From the NCBI GenBank assembly GCA_014377445.1, contig JACMPP010000114.1, positions 62,001 through 126,000 on the forward strand: DNA of 64,000 nucleotides, read 5' to 3'. The notes under the pieces were generated by a model. The model was not told the DNA's origin, made no database searches, and was given only the letters and a program-made list of their open reading frames with translations. The translations under genes were made by a program, and so were the position numbers. The stretch comes from Oligoflexus sp. Its GTDB lineage: Bacteria; Bdellovibrionota_B; Oligoflexia; Oligoflexales; Oligoflexaceae. Below, piece by piece: positions 8,404 through 17,154 of this stretch; position 1 is the stretch's first letter, and every line of letters begins with the position of its first letter.

Positions 8404-9249
8404 TTAGCCTTGCTGTAGCAACGAAAGGGCCATTTTCGGGAGCGAGTTGGCCTGCTGAAGCACCGAAGTACCCGCTTGCATGAGAATGTTGTTTTTGGTC
8501 AGTTCCGAAGTCTCTTCCGCGATATCCACGTCTTTGATACGTGAGTTGGCAGCCGAGAGGTTTTCGATCGAAACCGAAAGGTTACGGATGGTGGAGGAAA
8601 GGCGGTTGTCAATAGCGCCAAGCTCACCACGCACCGAAGATACATGCTCGATCGCGCCGTCGAGGATCGCCAAGCTTCGTTGAGCGTTGACCTTGGTGTC
8701 AACTGAGACCTCTTCAAGTCCAAGCTTATCGGTGTTGACGTCCGCACGGAAAGCATCGAAGGAAATACGATCGACACCCAAAAGGTTTTTGCCGCCGGTG
8801 TTCACCTGGATGTCGAGGCTACCGCCTGTACCATCGAGCAGGACGGTACCGTTGAATTCGGTAACGTTCGCGATACGATCGACCTCTTCCTTGAGGGCTT
8901 GATACTCCTCGTTCAGGTACTTTCGTTCCTGGTTACCGATGGTATCGGAAGCCGCTTGAACCCCTAGTTCTCGTAGACGAACCAAGATGTTTTGGACTTC
9001 TTCCAAACCGCCTTCAGCGACCTGAACGAGTGAGATACCGTCCGATGCGTTACGCTGTGCCTGAACCAGGCCTCGCGTCTTCGCTCGCAACTTCTCAGAA
9101 ATGGCGAGACCAGCAGCGTCATCGCCAGCTTTGTTGATACGATAACCGCTCGACAATCGTTCAAGCGAACGGTCGAGAAGTTTTCTCGTGTTGACCATGT
9201 GCCGCTGAGAATTCAAGGCCGAGATGTTGGTCGCAATACGCAAACCCAT
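8404..9249 (-). CDS. fliC: Flagellin
   Basis: A 281-residue filament subunit. The N-terminal D0/D1 helices (MGLRIATNISALNSQRHM, then RLSSGYRINKAGDDAAGLAISEKLR) and the C-terminal helices (NLSAANSRIKDVDIAEETSELTKNNILMQAGTSVL) are canonical. Residues 140-180 between them are short, so the outer D2/D3 domains are absent, as in small bacterial flagellins. The ATG at 9249 has GGAGGG five bases upstream. It is monocistronic, with its own terminator. A 12-base perfect palindrome (AACTTATAAGTT, 9281-9292) lies in the leader 32 bases before the start. No clear sigma-28 promoter was found. Confidence 0.95.
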   Translation of the reverse strand: MGLRIATNISALNSQRHMVNTRKLLDRSLERLSSGYRINKAGDDAAGLAISEKLRAKTRGLVQAQRNASDGISLVQVAEGGLEEVQNILVRLRELGVQAASDTIGNQERKYLNEEYQALKEEVDRIANVTEFNGTVLLDGTGGSLDIQVNTGGKNLLGVDRISFDAFRADVNTDKLGLEEVSVDTKVNAQRSLAILDGAIEHVSSVRGELGAIDNRLSSTIRNLSVSIENLSAANSRIKDVDIAEETSELTKNNILMQAGTSVLQQANSLPKMALSLLQQG

Positions 9250-9280
9250 GGAAACCCTCCGAAACACATCGAGGAGAAAA

Positions 9281-9292
9281 CTTATAAGTTCT
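9281..9292. promoter_or_regulatory. Palindrome in the fliC leader
   Basis: AACTTATAAGTT is a perfect 12-base palindrome 32 bases upstream of the fliC start. It could be an operator half-pair or part of a promoter. Nothing else identifies a regulator. Confidence 0.25.
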
Positions 9293-9427
9293 CGTCTGTG
9301 AGAGGTGAGTCTCGAGCAGATTTAAACTTGAAAAGAAAAAATAATTTAGGAAAGCTCAACTTGATAATATCATGGCGTCACAACGAGACACAAGCGTGGC
9401 AGAGACTAAGCTGTAGGGCAAAGTTTG

Positions 9428-9449
9428 CCCGGCTTTCATAAACCGGGCT
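9428..9449 (-). terminator. Possible terminator of the gliding-type ABC operon
   Basis: GCCCGG and CCGGGC form a 6-bp stem with a ten-base loop, 15 bases after the stop of the DUF4340 gene. On the minus strand it is followed by AAACTTT, so the T tract is poor. It is the only hairpin between this operon and fliC. Confidence 0.35.
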
Positions 9450-9463
9450 GATACTTAAGAAAA

Positions 9464-10387
9464 CTAGATTTTAGGGATAAATTTACTGGCCCGAAATTCG
9501 TCATAAAAAGACGAAAAAGTTTTTTCATCGAGCAGAAGTTCAGGTTTGTCCTCACCAAAACTTATCACATAGACCCTCGCGGCCGGATCAAAACTGAAGT
9601 TCAGATGGAGCGCGATGTCCCCCTCCAGGACAAGACTGAAAAGCGGTTCCTCATTCGCGCTTCCTCTGTTTCGGGATCCGGAAAGTTTAAGCTTCGAGAC
9701 CTGGCCGAGCCACTTCAGAAGGGGTTCTTCAGCCTCAATAGGCTTTTCACCATCGCGCCAGGCCTTGGTATTTACCTCCCGCTCCAGAGTTCGTGCCTTA
9801 CCCGCATGCATCAAGGTAATTTTATTGAGTCCTTCGGGATTGAGAAACCCCGGGCTTTCAATGGCCAGTTGAGCGGACGCCCGCTCCAGCAGACTGATCG
9901 TCATCCGATCCCAGAGAAACACAGTTTGTTTTTGCAGGTCGAGTACAAAGTAATCGGAGGATTGAAAGCCTCTGCCTCCGATGCGGTAGGCAAGTTTTTT
10001 CCCGTTGGTCAGTTCGATAGTAAAGGTCTTGTCCTCCCGATCGAGACCATAGTCCGAAAGCTTTAGGCGATTTGCGTCGCCGAGTACTTTCGAAGCCCAA
10101 AGCGGCGAAAGATGGAACCAAAAATCTTTTGCGCGGGGACCAGTCAAGAGCATCTGAGACTCCTTCCCCTCCTCCTTCGAGTCGATCCAGCCGTAACTCA
10201 TGCTGAGGGGTATGAACTGAACGTTAACCTTGGGACTCGCATAGCTCACACTTTTGATGTCCGCCGACTTAAAGCTTTCCCAAGCGCTCCCCTCTTCATG
10301 CTTGGGGCCTTTCTCGATCGTGACCCAAAAAGCCAGTCCGGCACCTAGCAACGCGAAGAGCAAATATGGCCATAGATTTCGTTTCAT
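9464..10387 (-). CDS. DUF4340 domain protein, last gene of gliding-type ABC operon
   Basis: A 307-residue protein with one N-terminal membrane anchor (residues 5-23, WPYLLFALLGAGLAFWVTI) and a large periplasmic part. Repeated two-layer segments such as LSDYGLDREDKTFTIELTNGKKLAYRIGG and the following DYFVLDLQKQTVFLWD match DUF4340, which is regularly found after GldG-like genes. Its ATG overlaps the stop of the GldG-like gene by four bases (ATGA). It is probably a periplasmic partner of the exporter; its molecular role is unknown. Confidence 0.8.
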   Translation of the reverse strand: MKRNLWPYLLFALLGAGLAFWVTIEKGPKHEEGSAWESFKSADIKSVSYASPKVNVQFIPLSMSYGWIDSKEEGKESQMLLTGPRAKDFWFHLSPLWASKVLGDANRLKLSDYGLDREDKTFTIELTNGKKLAYRIGGRGFQSSDYFVLDLQKQTVFLWDRMTISLLERASAQLAIESPGFLNPEGLNKITLMHAGKARTLEREVNTKAWRDGEKPIEAEEPLLKWLGQVSKLKLSGSRNRGSANEEPLFSLVLEGDIALHLNFSFDPAARVYVISFGEDKPELLLDEKTFSSFYDEFRASKFIPKI

Positions 10388-12159
10388 GCACGCCGCCCCT
10401 TCCGTCGATTCACAAAGTAGCCGAAGCCGAGGACCAAGAGCGGTATGAGGTAGATCGAACCGAGAAAGACCAAAAGGTCTCGCGAATTCTCGTGCCGGAT
10501 CAACACATCCTCTTCTGTCTCAACAGCCCCTGCCTGCTGCCCCGATCGATCGCTCAACCAACGCATGATATCGAGGGCCGCGAGTTGGTTGCCGGTATTC
10601 TTCATCAGAGTGTCTGAGAGAGCCGTGGCGTCGGCAAACACGACGATCTTGGCCTTGCTTAAGGATTCGCCGGCGACGATGAGAGGATAGTTTTCACGCG
10701 CCTCAGATGCATCCGCTTCAAAGTTACCATTCGCGTCACGAAAGCTCCCAGTCATGGCGCTTACAAGCGGCGTAAAAACCCAATCCTTGGCATGGGCTGT
10801 CACGTCCCAGGATCCCGTTCGAAAGCTCATCGTGGAAAGGCGATCGGAGTTGGTTTTAAGGGTTGATACCGCCGGGTGATCGGCAAATTTATTGGAATAA
10901 ACAAAATAGCGGTCCGACTTGTCCCGCGCATTCGTCACAAAACGTTCATCATGGGCCACGGGTGTCGCGACATAATGAAGACCGATTTGATCGAGGAATT
11001 TCGGCATTTCATCGCCCAAATCGGAGGCACCTTCAGCCCTTTCCCCTTTATCGATATCGAGTGCGATGAGCAGGCGGCCCCCACGAGCCAGAAAGCGACT
11101 GAGAGCATCGATCTCCGGGCTGGTGAAGCCCGTGACAGGACCGACTATACCCAGGACCTTAGCCTCCGGAGGCACATTCTGAAAAAGAGCCGTCAGACGG
11201 CGGGCCCGAAAGTTTTGGGAACGAAGCATAGCCTCGAAGGCGGCCATCGTTCTCAGTGGGGCTCCGGATTCCCAAAGCATTTCGCCATGTGTAGATGTGA
11301 AATAGATGATGGTCGGCTCGCTCGTTAGCTGCAGAAGAGCTTTCTGAAAACTCGCGTCGAGAGTAGGCAGGTTGCGCTTGGCCTCCTCAAGCTTGTCGCC
11401 AATCTCAAAGCGCTGTCTTTTCTCACCTTCCATCACAACGATCTGGCCATTGCGGGCGACTCGGAATTCTTCTGACTGAACGGGATTAAAGTCCTTGTCG
11501 TAATATTCGAAACTCAACTGACCCGCTGGGAAACTCTGAAAATACTCACGCACGAGCGGCAGGACTTCGCTTTGCTTGGAGAAAAAGACTCCGACTCTGA
11601 CAGGTTTCCCGAGTCTCTCGACTATGAGTCGACTGGCATCACCGGCCCGGGAGGTCTTAAGATAACTAAAATCATAGGATCTATCTTTCTTATTCGCGGC
11701 AAAGTTGATACCAAGAAGACCTATGAAGATCAGCCCAAGGGAAAGCGATGAACGCCACCGTCTCGATACAGCATCCTGAGCGTCGAAAGACTCAGATCGC
11801 AAGGCGGAGAGTTCGACGCCGAAGGCTACAAAAGCCCCTAGAATGATCAAGGCGGCTGAGGCGGCCTGAAGAAGGACCGAAACCAGAGTTTGAGTGGCGA
11901 GAAAGCGCTGTGAAAGAATAAAGAGAAGCGTTCCAATCAACCAGGACAATTTCCAGGCCATAGCGACCTTAAGATAGATCCTCTGTTGTCCTTCCGACCC
12001 ACGCAGGCTCAGGGCATCAAGAAGAAAGACCACAGCGTAGAGAATAAAACCTATGAGCAGACTCAGATTTGGCACGAGACCATATCGTTCCGCAGCAAAG
12101 ATAAAGGCGGAACCGACCAGGAAAAAGAGAAGACTCATTCGTCTGACAAGACCCTTCAT
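10384..12159 (-). CDS. GldG-like ABC auxiliary membrane protein
   Basis: A 591-residue protein of the GldG/ABC-transporter-auxiliary type. It has several membrane segments near the N-terminus (about 7-50, 70-125 and 150-165) and one at the C-terminus (about 565-583). Between them lies a large periplasmic domain (ERLGKPVRVGVFFSKQSEVLPLVREYFQSF, then PTIIYFTSTHGEM and a class I amidotransferase-like FLARGGRLLIALD stretch). The ATG at 12159 overlaps the permease stop (ATGA); the longer frame start at 12198 is inside the permease. In Bacteroidetes such proteins serve gliding; here the transported substrate is unknown. Confidence 0.8.
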   Translation of the reverse strand: MKGLVRRMSLLFFLVGSAFIFAAERYGLVPNLSLLIGFILYAVVFLLDALSLRGSEGQQRIYLKVAMAWKLSWLIGTLLFILSQRFLATQTLVSVLLQAASAALIILGAFVAFGVELSALRSESFDAQDAVSRRWRSSLSLGLIFIGLLGINFAANKKDRSYDFSYLKTSRAGDASRLIVERLGKPVRVGVFFSKQSEVLPLVREYFQSFPAGQLSFEYYDKDFNPVQSEEFRVARNGQIVVMEGEKRQRFEIGDKLEEAKRNLPTLDASFQKALLQLTSEPTIIYFTSTHGEMLWESGAPLRTMAAFEAMLRSQNFRARRLTALFQNVPPEAKVLGIVGPVTGFTSPEIDALSRFLARGGRLLIALDIDKGERAEGASDLGDEMPKFLDQIGLHYVATPVAHDERFVTNARDKSDRYFVYSNKFADHPAVSTLKTNSDRLSTMSFRTGSWDVTAHAKDWVFTPLVSAMTGSFRDANGNFEADASEARENYPLIVAGESLSKAKIVVFADATALSDTLMKNTGNQLAALDIMRWLSDRSGQQAGAVETEEDVLIRHENSRDLLVFLGSIYLIPLLVLGFGYFVNRRKGRRA

Positions 12160-12884
12160 CCGCGCGCCCTCCTTTGTTCCAAAGCCCGAACCGCACATTC
12201 CAAAAAGAAGATCGCAACACTCAAATAAAAGACGAGATCGCGAAGATGGATGATGCCGAGCGTAAAGGGTCGAAAGCGCTCACTGTGAATCGAAGTATAG
12301 GAGAGCAGCTCCTTGAAAGGGGAATCCGCTTTATTCGAGAGAAGCCAGAGCACCAGCATCAGCACGGTCATCCCCGCGGCAGCAAGTCCCGCAAGCATCT
12401 GAGTGGGCGCGAGGGCCGAGGCATAGAGTGCGATCGCAAGCACGGCTGATCCCAGGAGACTCACACCGGCATAACCGGCAAAAACGTGCCCCCAAGACAC
12501 TTTTCCTTCGAGAAAGATAAGCGCCGGCAGATAAAGACTGAAGAGGTTGAGCAGACTAAAAATCGCCAAAGCGGCGAGAAATTTTCCCCATATAATCTGA
12601 CGTTCCGAGACAGGCGAGGTAAACAAGAGGACCAAACTCTTCGTTTGCTTTTCCTCCGCTATCAGGCGCATGGCCAGAAGAAGCGAGGCCACCATGCCGA
12701 TGCCACTGGTAAAGTAGAAGAAATCCCGAAGCACATCGCTCGAGAACTTAGGAGCGTCACCCATAGCAAAGGTGTTGAAGAGAACTCCGTTCAGAAGGAG
12801 CGCAGAGGCAATTACAATGTAGCCGAGCCAGGTTGAAAAGTAGGATCTGAGTTCGCGCATGGTAATAACGAAGATCTTGTTCAT
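12156..12884 (-). CDS. ABC-2 type permease, GldF-like
   Basis: A 242-residue inner-membrane protein with about six hydrophobic segments. The N-terminus (MRELRSYFSTWLGYIVIA) and the segment MRLIAEEKQTKSLVLLFTSPVSERQIIWGKFLA are typical of ABC-2 permeases of the GldF/NosY type. It overlaps the ATPase gene upstream and the GldG-like gene downstream by four bases each, so translation is coupled. It should form the channel driven by the ATPase at 12881-13801. Confidence 0.85.
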   Translation of the reverse strand: MNKIFVITMRELRSYFSTWLGYIVIASALLLNGVLFNTFAMGDAPKFSSDVLRDFFYFTSGIGMVASLLLAMRLIAEEKQTKSLVLLFTSPVSERQIIWGKFLAALAIFSLLNLFSLYLPALIFLEGKVSWGHVFAGYAGVSLLGSAVLAIALYASALAPTQMLAGLAAAGMTVLMLVLWLLSNKADSPFKELLSYTSIHSERFRPFTLGIIHLRDLVFYLSVAIFFLECAVRALEQRRARG

Positions 12885-13801
12885 GCTCTATCCCCCCGCA
12901 CAAGCTTTAAAAACAAGGTTTCCAGCTCGGCCTGCCGCCGTTCCAGGGTTAACAGTCCCAAACCATATTCATGTACGACTGCAGCCAAAGCGGGCCGAAT
13001 TTCTTTGGAGCAGATCAGAGTCACACAATTGGCATCGACCTGATTTAGGGATATCACACCATCGATCTGACGAAGGCGATCACGGATTGAACTGATTTCG
13101 CCATCGACTTCCAGGCGAACATCGAATTCGACTTCGGCCTTGCCTCGCAAATCTCTCTCAGTCCCCTCCGCAACCAGACGACCTTGGTCGATCACCAGAA
13201 TGCGATCACAGGTGCGCGTGATTTCAGAGAGTATGTGACTTGAGAGAATGACGGTGTGTTTCTTCCTAAGCGATAGAATCAGATCGCGCATCTCAACGAT
13301 TTGCACCGGATCGAGCCCATTGATCGGCTCATCAAGTATCAGGACTTTTGGCTGATGCACGAGTGCCTGTGCGATGTTGCTTCGTTGCCGAAACCCGTGA
13401 GAAAGTTCGGAAAGCTTTTGTTCCTGAACGTCGAGGAGGTTCGTTTGATCGAGGGCTTGTTCAACGGAAGTTTTGAGCCGGCTCCGCGGCACGCCTTTGA
13501 GTTTGGCCACGAATTCCAGATAGGAACGAATAGTCATCTCATCATATAGCGGGGGTATATCCGGAAGGTAGCCAATATGTTTGCGCACTTCCTCGGCGTG
13601 GCGGAGTACCGAAAATCCAGCGATGAAGGCCTCGCCTTCAGTAACCGGCAGAAGGGTTCCCAAGATCTTGAGGATCGTGCTTTTTCCGGCTCCATTGAGC
13701 CCGAGGAGACCGACGATTTCCCCCTCGTTGATGGAAAAGCTGAGATCACTTACAGCTTTTTTTTCACCATATGTTTTGGTGATCGAACGAACTTCAATCA
13801 T
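12881..13801 (-). CDS. ABC transporter ATPase, GldA-like
   Basis: A 306-residue ATPase. Walker A is GLNGAGKST (about 35-43), the signature is LSHGFRQR (about 135), Walker B is VLILDEPINGLD (about 155-166), and the H-loop is SSHILSE. Residues 220-306 form a C-terminal regulatory extension. It powers the GldF/GldG-like membrane proteins encoded next. The likely ribosome site AAGGA (13816-13812) is ten bases before the ATG and is locked into a potential 7-bp helix with CCTTGCA 53 bases further upstream, so leader structure may control translation of the operon. Confidence 0.9.
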   Translation of the reverse strand: MIEVRSITKTYGEKKAVSDLSFSINEGEIVGLLGLNGAGKSTILKILGTLLPVTEGEAFIAGFSVLRHAEEVRKHIGYLPDIPPLYDEMTIRSYLEFVAKLKGVPRSRLKTSVEQALDQTNLLDVQEQKLSELSHGFRQRSNIAQALVHQPKVLILDEPINGLDPVQIVEMRDLILSLRKKHTVILSSHILSEITRTCDRILVIDQGRLVAEGTERDLRGKAEVEFDVRLEVDGEISSIRDRLRQIDGVISLNQVDANCVTLICSKEIRPALAAVVHEYGLGLLTLERRQAELETLFLKLVRGDRA

Positions 13802-13812
13802 GAATAACCAAT

Positions 13813-13935
13813 CCTTGCAATGCCAGAGGCTGACCGACCTCTACGAAGATAGCAAACCGGTGCTCTAATGCAAGGACGCAAAGATGGCTGACTTAAAGGG
13901 GAAGCCGCCTATAAGGTGTAGGGCTGCCCGGAACG
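13813..13935. ncRNA. Structured intergenic element; c-di-GMP-I-like motifs on the plus strand
   Basis: Visible elements on the plus strand: CCTTGCA (13813-13819) complementary to TGCAAGG (13869-13875); a hairpin AGAGG/CCTCT (13825-13829, 13838-13842); GCAAACC at 13852-13858; and GGACGCAAAG at 13874-13883. The last two, separated by a possible hairpin (CC-TGC with GCA-GG), are the most conserved strings of the c-di-GMP-I (GEMM) riboswitch core. The usual third helix and 3' receptor are not recognisable. No plus-strand gene follows, so it would be an orphan RNA. On the minus strand the same helix masks the ribosome site of the ABC ATPase gene. Strand and identity are unresolved. Confidence 0.4.
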
Positions 13936-13938
13936 ACA

Positions 13939-15591
13939 TCAGTGAGCGAGATTACGGAGTTGATCGGCGAGATTGGCAGGCATATGGGCTGTGAATTCGT
14001 CGAGATTCAAGCGATAGCCTTGAATACTCAAGACCGTGAGGTTCGGCAAAAGATCCCAGTTGATGCAGTTCAGTTCGTTTTGAGCAGGCGCGAGAGTCGA
14101 TCGTAGGCTCAACGCTTTCAGATTGGGCATCGCTTGTTTCGGCCAGGTCACTTGATCACAACTGAACTCTTGAATTTGCAGAGTTTCCAATACGGGAAGG
14201 CGTTCTTCGCGAATCCAGGACGTCGGCATCTTCCCTGTAGGCGAACCAACGCCAAGAGTCTGGAGCTTAGGCATATGCGTCCAGTTGATTTCATTTGTCT
14301 GAAGGGCAGATAGCTGATTCAGATGCAAATTCAGTAGCGAAGGCGAGGCGAGGTCCTTCCAGGCCAGCGAACCCTGCTCGGGTTTCACCAGGACTCGGCC
14401 AATGATCGTCAAATCGTGGAGCTTACTCAGTAACGCAAGTGTGGAAAGACCCTTGTAAGATCGAGCCAGGAAGGTGAGTCCTTCCAAGTTCTTGAGCGCT
14501 TCAATAGGTCGCAGGTCATCGATTGCGACAGCTTGATCAGGAAATCCTAGAGATAGACTGCGCAGGGATGTGAGTTTATCGATCCAGGCCTGTCCACCGT
14601 TTTGAAAGATCAACGGAATCTGATCGCTCTTAATTTCATTCTGGTACTCAAGAACTACCTGTTCCAAAATTTTATGGACAGTGATCCAGGTCGATTGACG
14701 CGAAAGTGGTTTGCTAAACCATTCCTGCCAGGTGGCATGCGTACTTGAATCCGCTGCTGTTGAATTTAGAAAGTCGATACTGGTCATCACCTTCGCGGGC
14801 TCAACGATACTGAGCTTGGTGCGTGAAGATTCTTCGATCCACTTTTGATACTCACCGACCCGGGTGAGAACGGTTATGGGCGAACCACAGGCATTATTCC
14901 CCTCGCCTGAAAAAATAGGGTCTTTGCCAGCAACGATTCCGTATAGAAGAGTCTGACCGTTGCGTTCGAGAAAGCCAGGACCTCCCGAATCACCGGGACA
15001 GGTGCCGGTTAGAACACTCGCACTGCTACTATCGACGACCGCCAGATTCACCAAGTGGGGTGATGACCAGGAACTTTTAAGTTTGATGGCGAGTTGTACG
15101 ATCTTGCAATCGGCGTCGCCAGGGGAACAAGGCGTGTCATTCGCAGTGCCGACCAGGGTCATAGCGCTGCCAACCGTTACGTCTTTGCTATTCCCGAGTA
15201 TGAGAGCGGGTTTGTAGGGCTCAGGAGCCGAAGCTGAAAGGCGGATCCAGGCGATGTCGAAATTAGGAAAATAAAGGAGGCTGTCTTCACGAAGTTTTTG
15301 AAAGTCGGAAACCGATCGATTTTTATCTGTCACGCTCAAAGGAAAGACGACGGTTAAATCGGAGGCGGCTTCGGTCGTGAGACAGTGTGCGGCCGTTACG
15401 ACCAGATCTTTGGCGACGAGAACGCCTGTACAGTAAGACTGGCCCTGGCTTGCGATACGAACCACGCTATTTGTAGCCGTTTGAGCTAGCACCCCTCCAC
15501 TCAAGGAGACGTTGCTCTTCACATCCGTCCTTCCGCAGGCGAACAGCGCAAGTGTTGTTAGCAATAAAGCAATGTAACGTCGCAATTTCAA
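13939..15591 (-). CDS. Trypsin-like lipoprotein with leucine-rich C-terminal region
   Basis: A 550-residue exported protease. Residues 1-20 are a lipoprotein signal ending LALFAC. Residues 35-270 form a chymotrypsin-fold domain with the full triad: VTAAHC, FDIAWIRL and GTCPGDSGGP. Residues 330-540 hold irregular leucine-rich repeats (LRSLSLGF, LEGLTFLA, LHDLTIIG, LLNLHLNQL, LQTLGVGS, LETLQIQEF, LKALSLRS, LTVLSIQGY). A TTG at 15591 is preferred because AGGAG lies eight bases upstream and it gives a compact signal; an ATG at 15618 has no ribosome site. The repeats may bind the substrate; the target is unknown. Confidence 0.85.
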   Translation of the reverse strand: MKLRRYIALLLTTLALFACGRTDVKSNVSLSGGVLAQTATNSVVRIASQGQSYCTGVLVAKDLVVTAAHCLTTEAASDLTVVFPLSVTDKNRSVSDFQKLREDSLLYFPNFDIAWIRLSASAPEPYKPALILGNSKDVTVGSAMTLVGTANDTPCSPGDADCKIVQLAIKLKSSWSSPHLVNLAVVDSSSASVLTGTCPGDSGGPGFLERNGQTLLYGIVAGKDPIFSGEGNNACGSPITVLTRVGEYQKWIEESSRTKLSIVEPAKVMTSIDFLNSTAADSSTHATWQEWFSKPLSRQSTWITVHKILEQVVLEYQNEIKSDQIPLIFQNGGQAWIDKLTSLRSLSLGFPDQAVAIDDLRPIEALKNLEGLTFLARSYKGLSTLALLSKLHDLTIIGRVLVKPEQGSLAWKDLASPSLLNLHLNQLSALQTNEINWTHMPKLQTLGVGSPTGKMPTSWIREERLPVLETLQIQEFSCDQVTWPKQAMPNLKALSLRSTLAPAQNELNCINWDLLPNLTVLSIQGYRLNLDEFTAHMPANLADQLRNLAH

Positions 15592-16146
15592 ACCAGGCGC
15601 TCCTAAAACCAAACCCATATGACATTAGCTGATAGGACTTCCCAGCTAGGGCGTCAATATGATTTGTTTAGTTTTAATGAATAACATAGCGATCACTTTC
15701 ACTCGAAAAGATCACTCCGATCAAAAGCCTGTTTCAAACTTCGACAAAGATTATCTAAGATCTTGTTTTGAACAGACTAAGCTCAGTGGGATTTTGCAAG
15801 AAGCGTGCGCAAATTTTGGGAGTCGTTAAATTCCGCGAAGTAAAAACTCAAAATGCTGAGATCGCCGCTTTTTTCAGGAGCTCATGTAAACGGTGATCAA
15901 TTTAATGTTCAGTGTGAACCTTTGTACGTCTCAGTGGATCTGGGTTTGCAGTGAGTTTAGAAGACAAAAGAAAGATTGCGGTGGAGTTTTGTCACTTGCT
16001 CACAATGATCGATCCATTCGAAATGAGGCCTCGCAATTCCATAAAAACGAGAATTTCCGCTTTAAGTTCGGACAGGCCAATCTGTGTCTTGCCTTGCCCT
16101 GCTAATGCCCGTATTTACATAGTTTGCTGATACCTTGGAGAATGGT
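15592..16146. other. Gene-free stretch between protease and FecCD-type gene
   Basis: About 555 bases without a convincing gene; the small open frames lack ribosome sites and family features. It must hold the divergent promoters of the protease and the FecCD/FecE pair. I looked for a Fur box and for a cobalamin riboswitch upstream of the transporter and saw neither. The base composition is more AT-rich at 15650-15900. Confidence 0.5.
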
Positions 16147-17154
16147 TTGAGACCTCGTTCGTTCTCGTATTCTAATATATTGATACTCTGCACAGTGGTT
16201 TTTATACTTTCTTTCTTCGTCTCCTGGTCCTTCGGTGGCGCTGCTCTCTATCCCTGGCAACTCATCGGATTGGATGCGGACGATATGACGAGCCACATTC
16301 TGCTCTCCATTCGCCTTCCCCGTATTGTCTGTGCCTGTATTGTCGGAGCTGCTCTGTCTTGCGCAGGTATGTTGACTCAAGGCCTTTTTCGCAACCCACT
16401 GGCCAGCCCATCCGTGATCGGAATCAGCAGCGGGGGTTCCCTTGGAGCTATAATCGCGTTCTTTTTTGGCCTCCACACAGCGGGACTCTGGACCCTTCCC
16501 ATCTTTGCGTTCGTTGGCTGTGTTTTGACGACGCTTCTCATTCTGGCTCTCGCCCGATCCGTGAATTTCTCTGCGGTCGAGGATCTGCTTTTAGTTGGTT
16601 TTGCGATCAATGGTATTTTAAGTGCGATCAGCACCTTCCTCCTCTCGCTATCGCTGAAGGAATTCGACAAAGCTCCGGCGATGATGAACTGGCTCATGGG
16701 GACTTTGAGCGGAAAGACCTGGGACCATGTCCTTATCGGTGTTTTCCCAATCGGCCTTGCACTTTTGGCTAGCGTGAGAATCAGTTATCAGCTAAACGTC
16801 CTCAGCCTCGGCAGCGAAGTGGCCCATACCCTTGGATTAAAATTACGACGCCTTCGGATCCAGAGTATTATCGTGATATCGACTTTAGTGGCGACGGCTG
16901 TGAGCATCGGGGGCGTACTTCCCTTCCTCGGTCTGGTCGTTCCCCATCTCTCCAGGCTTATGGTGGGGCCGGATCATAAGAAGTTATTGGTCATCTCCGC
17001 AATCAATGGCATGAGTCTACTGCTCATTGCTGACCTCGCTGCGAGGACAATGATTGCCCCCAGTGAAATCCAAGTGGGCATTCTCATCTCCCTCTTTGGT
17101 TCACCATTCTTTCTTTGGATCCTCTATAAAAGACGCAGGGGCATTGCGGCATGA
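16147..17154 (+). CDS. FecCD/BtuC-type ABC permease
   Basis: A 335-residue inner-membrane protein with nine to ten hydrophobic segments, the usual size of the iron-siderophore/haem/cobalamin permease family. Diagnostic stretches are IRLPRIVCACIVGAALSCAGMLTQGLFRNPLASPSVIGISSGGSLGA and the later GVLPFLGLVVPHLSRLMVG. The TTG at 16147 has GGAG six bases upstream and is preferred over the TTG at 16135, which lies inside that ribosome site. The ATPase gene overlaps by four bases. No solute-binding protein or TonB receptor is adjacent, so the substrate (ferric chelate or corrinoid) is open. Confidence 0.88.
   Translation: MRPRSFSYSNILILCTVVFILSFFVSWSFGGAALYPWQLIGLDADDMTSHILLSIRLPRIVCACIVGAALSCAGMLTQGLFRNPLASPSVIGISSGGSLGAIIAFFFGLHTAGLWTLPIFAFVGCVLTTLLILALARSVNFSAVEDLLLVGFAINGILSAISTFLLSLSLKEFDKAPAMMNWLMGTLSGKTWDHVLIGVFPIGLALLASVRISYQLNVLSLGSEVAHTLGLKLRRLRIQSIIVISTLVATAVSIGGVLPFLGLVVPHLSRLMVGPDHKKLLVISAINGMSLLLIADLAARTMIAPSEIQVGILISLFGSPFFLWILYKRRRGIAA

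Noticed and set aside
9250-9463. Sigma-28 or sigma-54 promoter for fliC
   Set aside because: No stretch matched either consensus at correct spacing well enough to report.
13813-13875. tRNA-like fold on the minus strand (7-bp acceptor-like helix, two arms)
   Set aside because: Only 63 bases long, no T-loop consensus, no proper anticodon arm.
15893-16105. 70-residue open frame in the gap before the FecCD-type gene
   Set aside because: No ribosome site, no recognisable pattern, odd mix of Cys and Trp; kept as gene-free.
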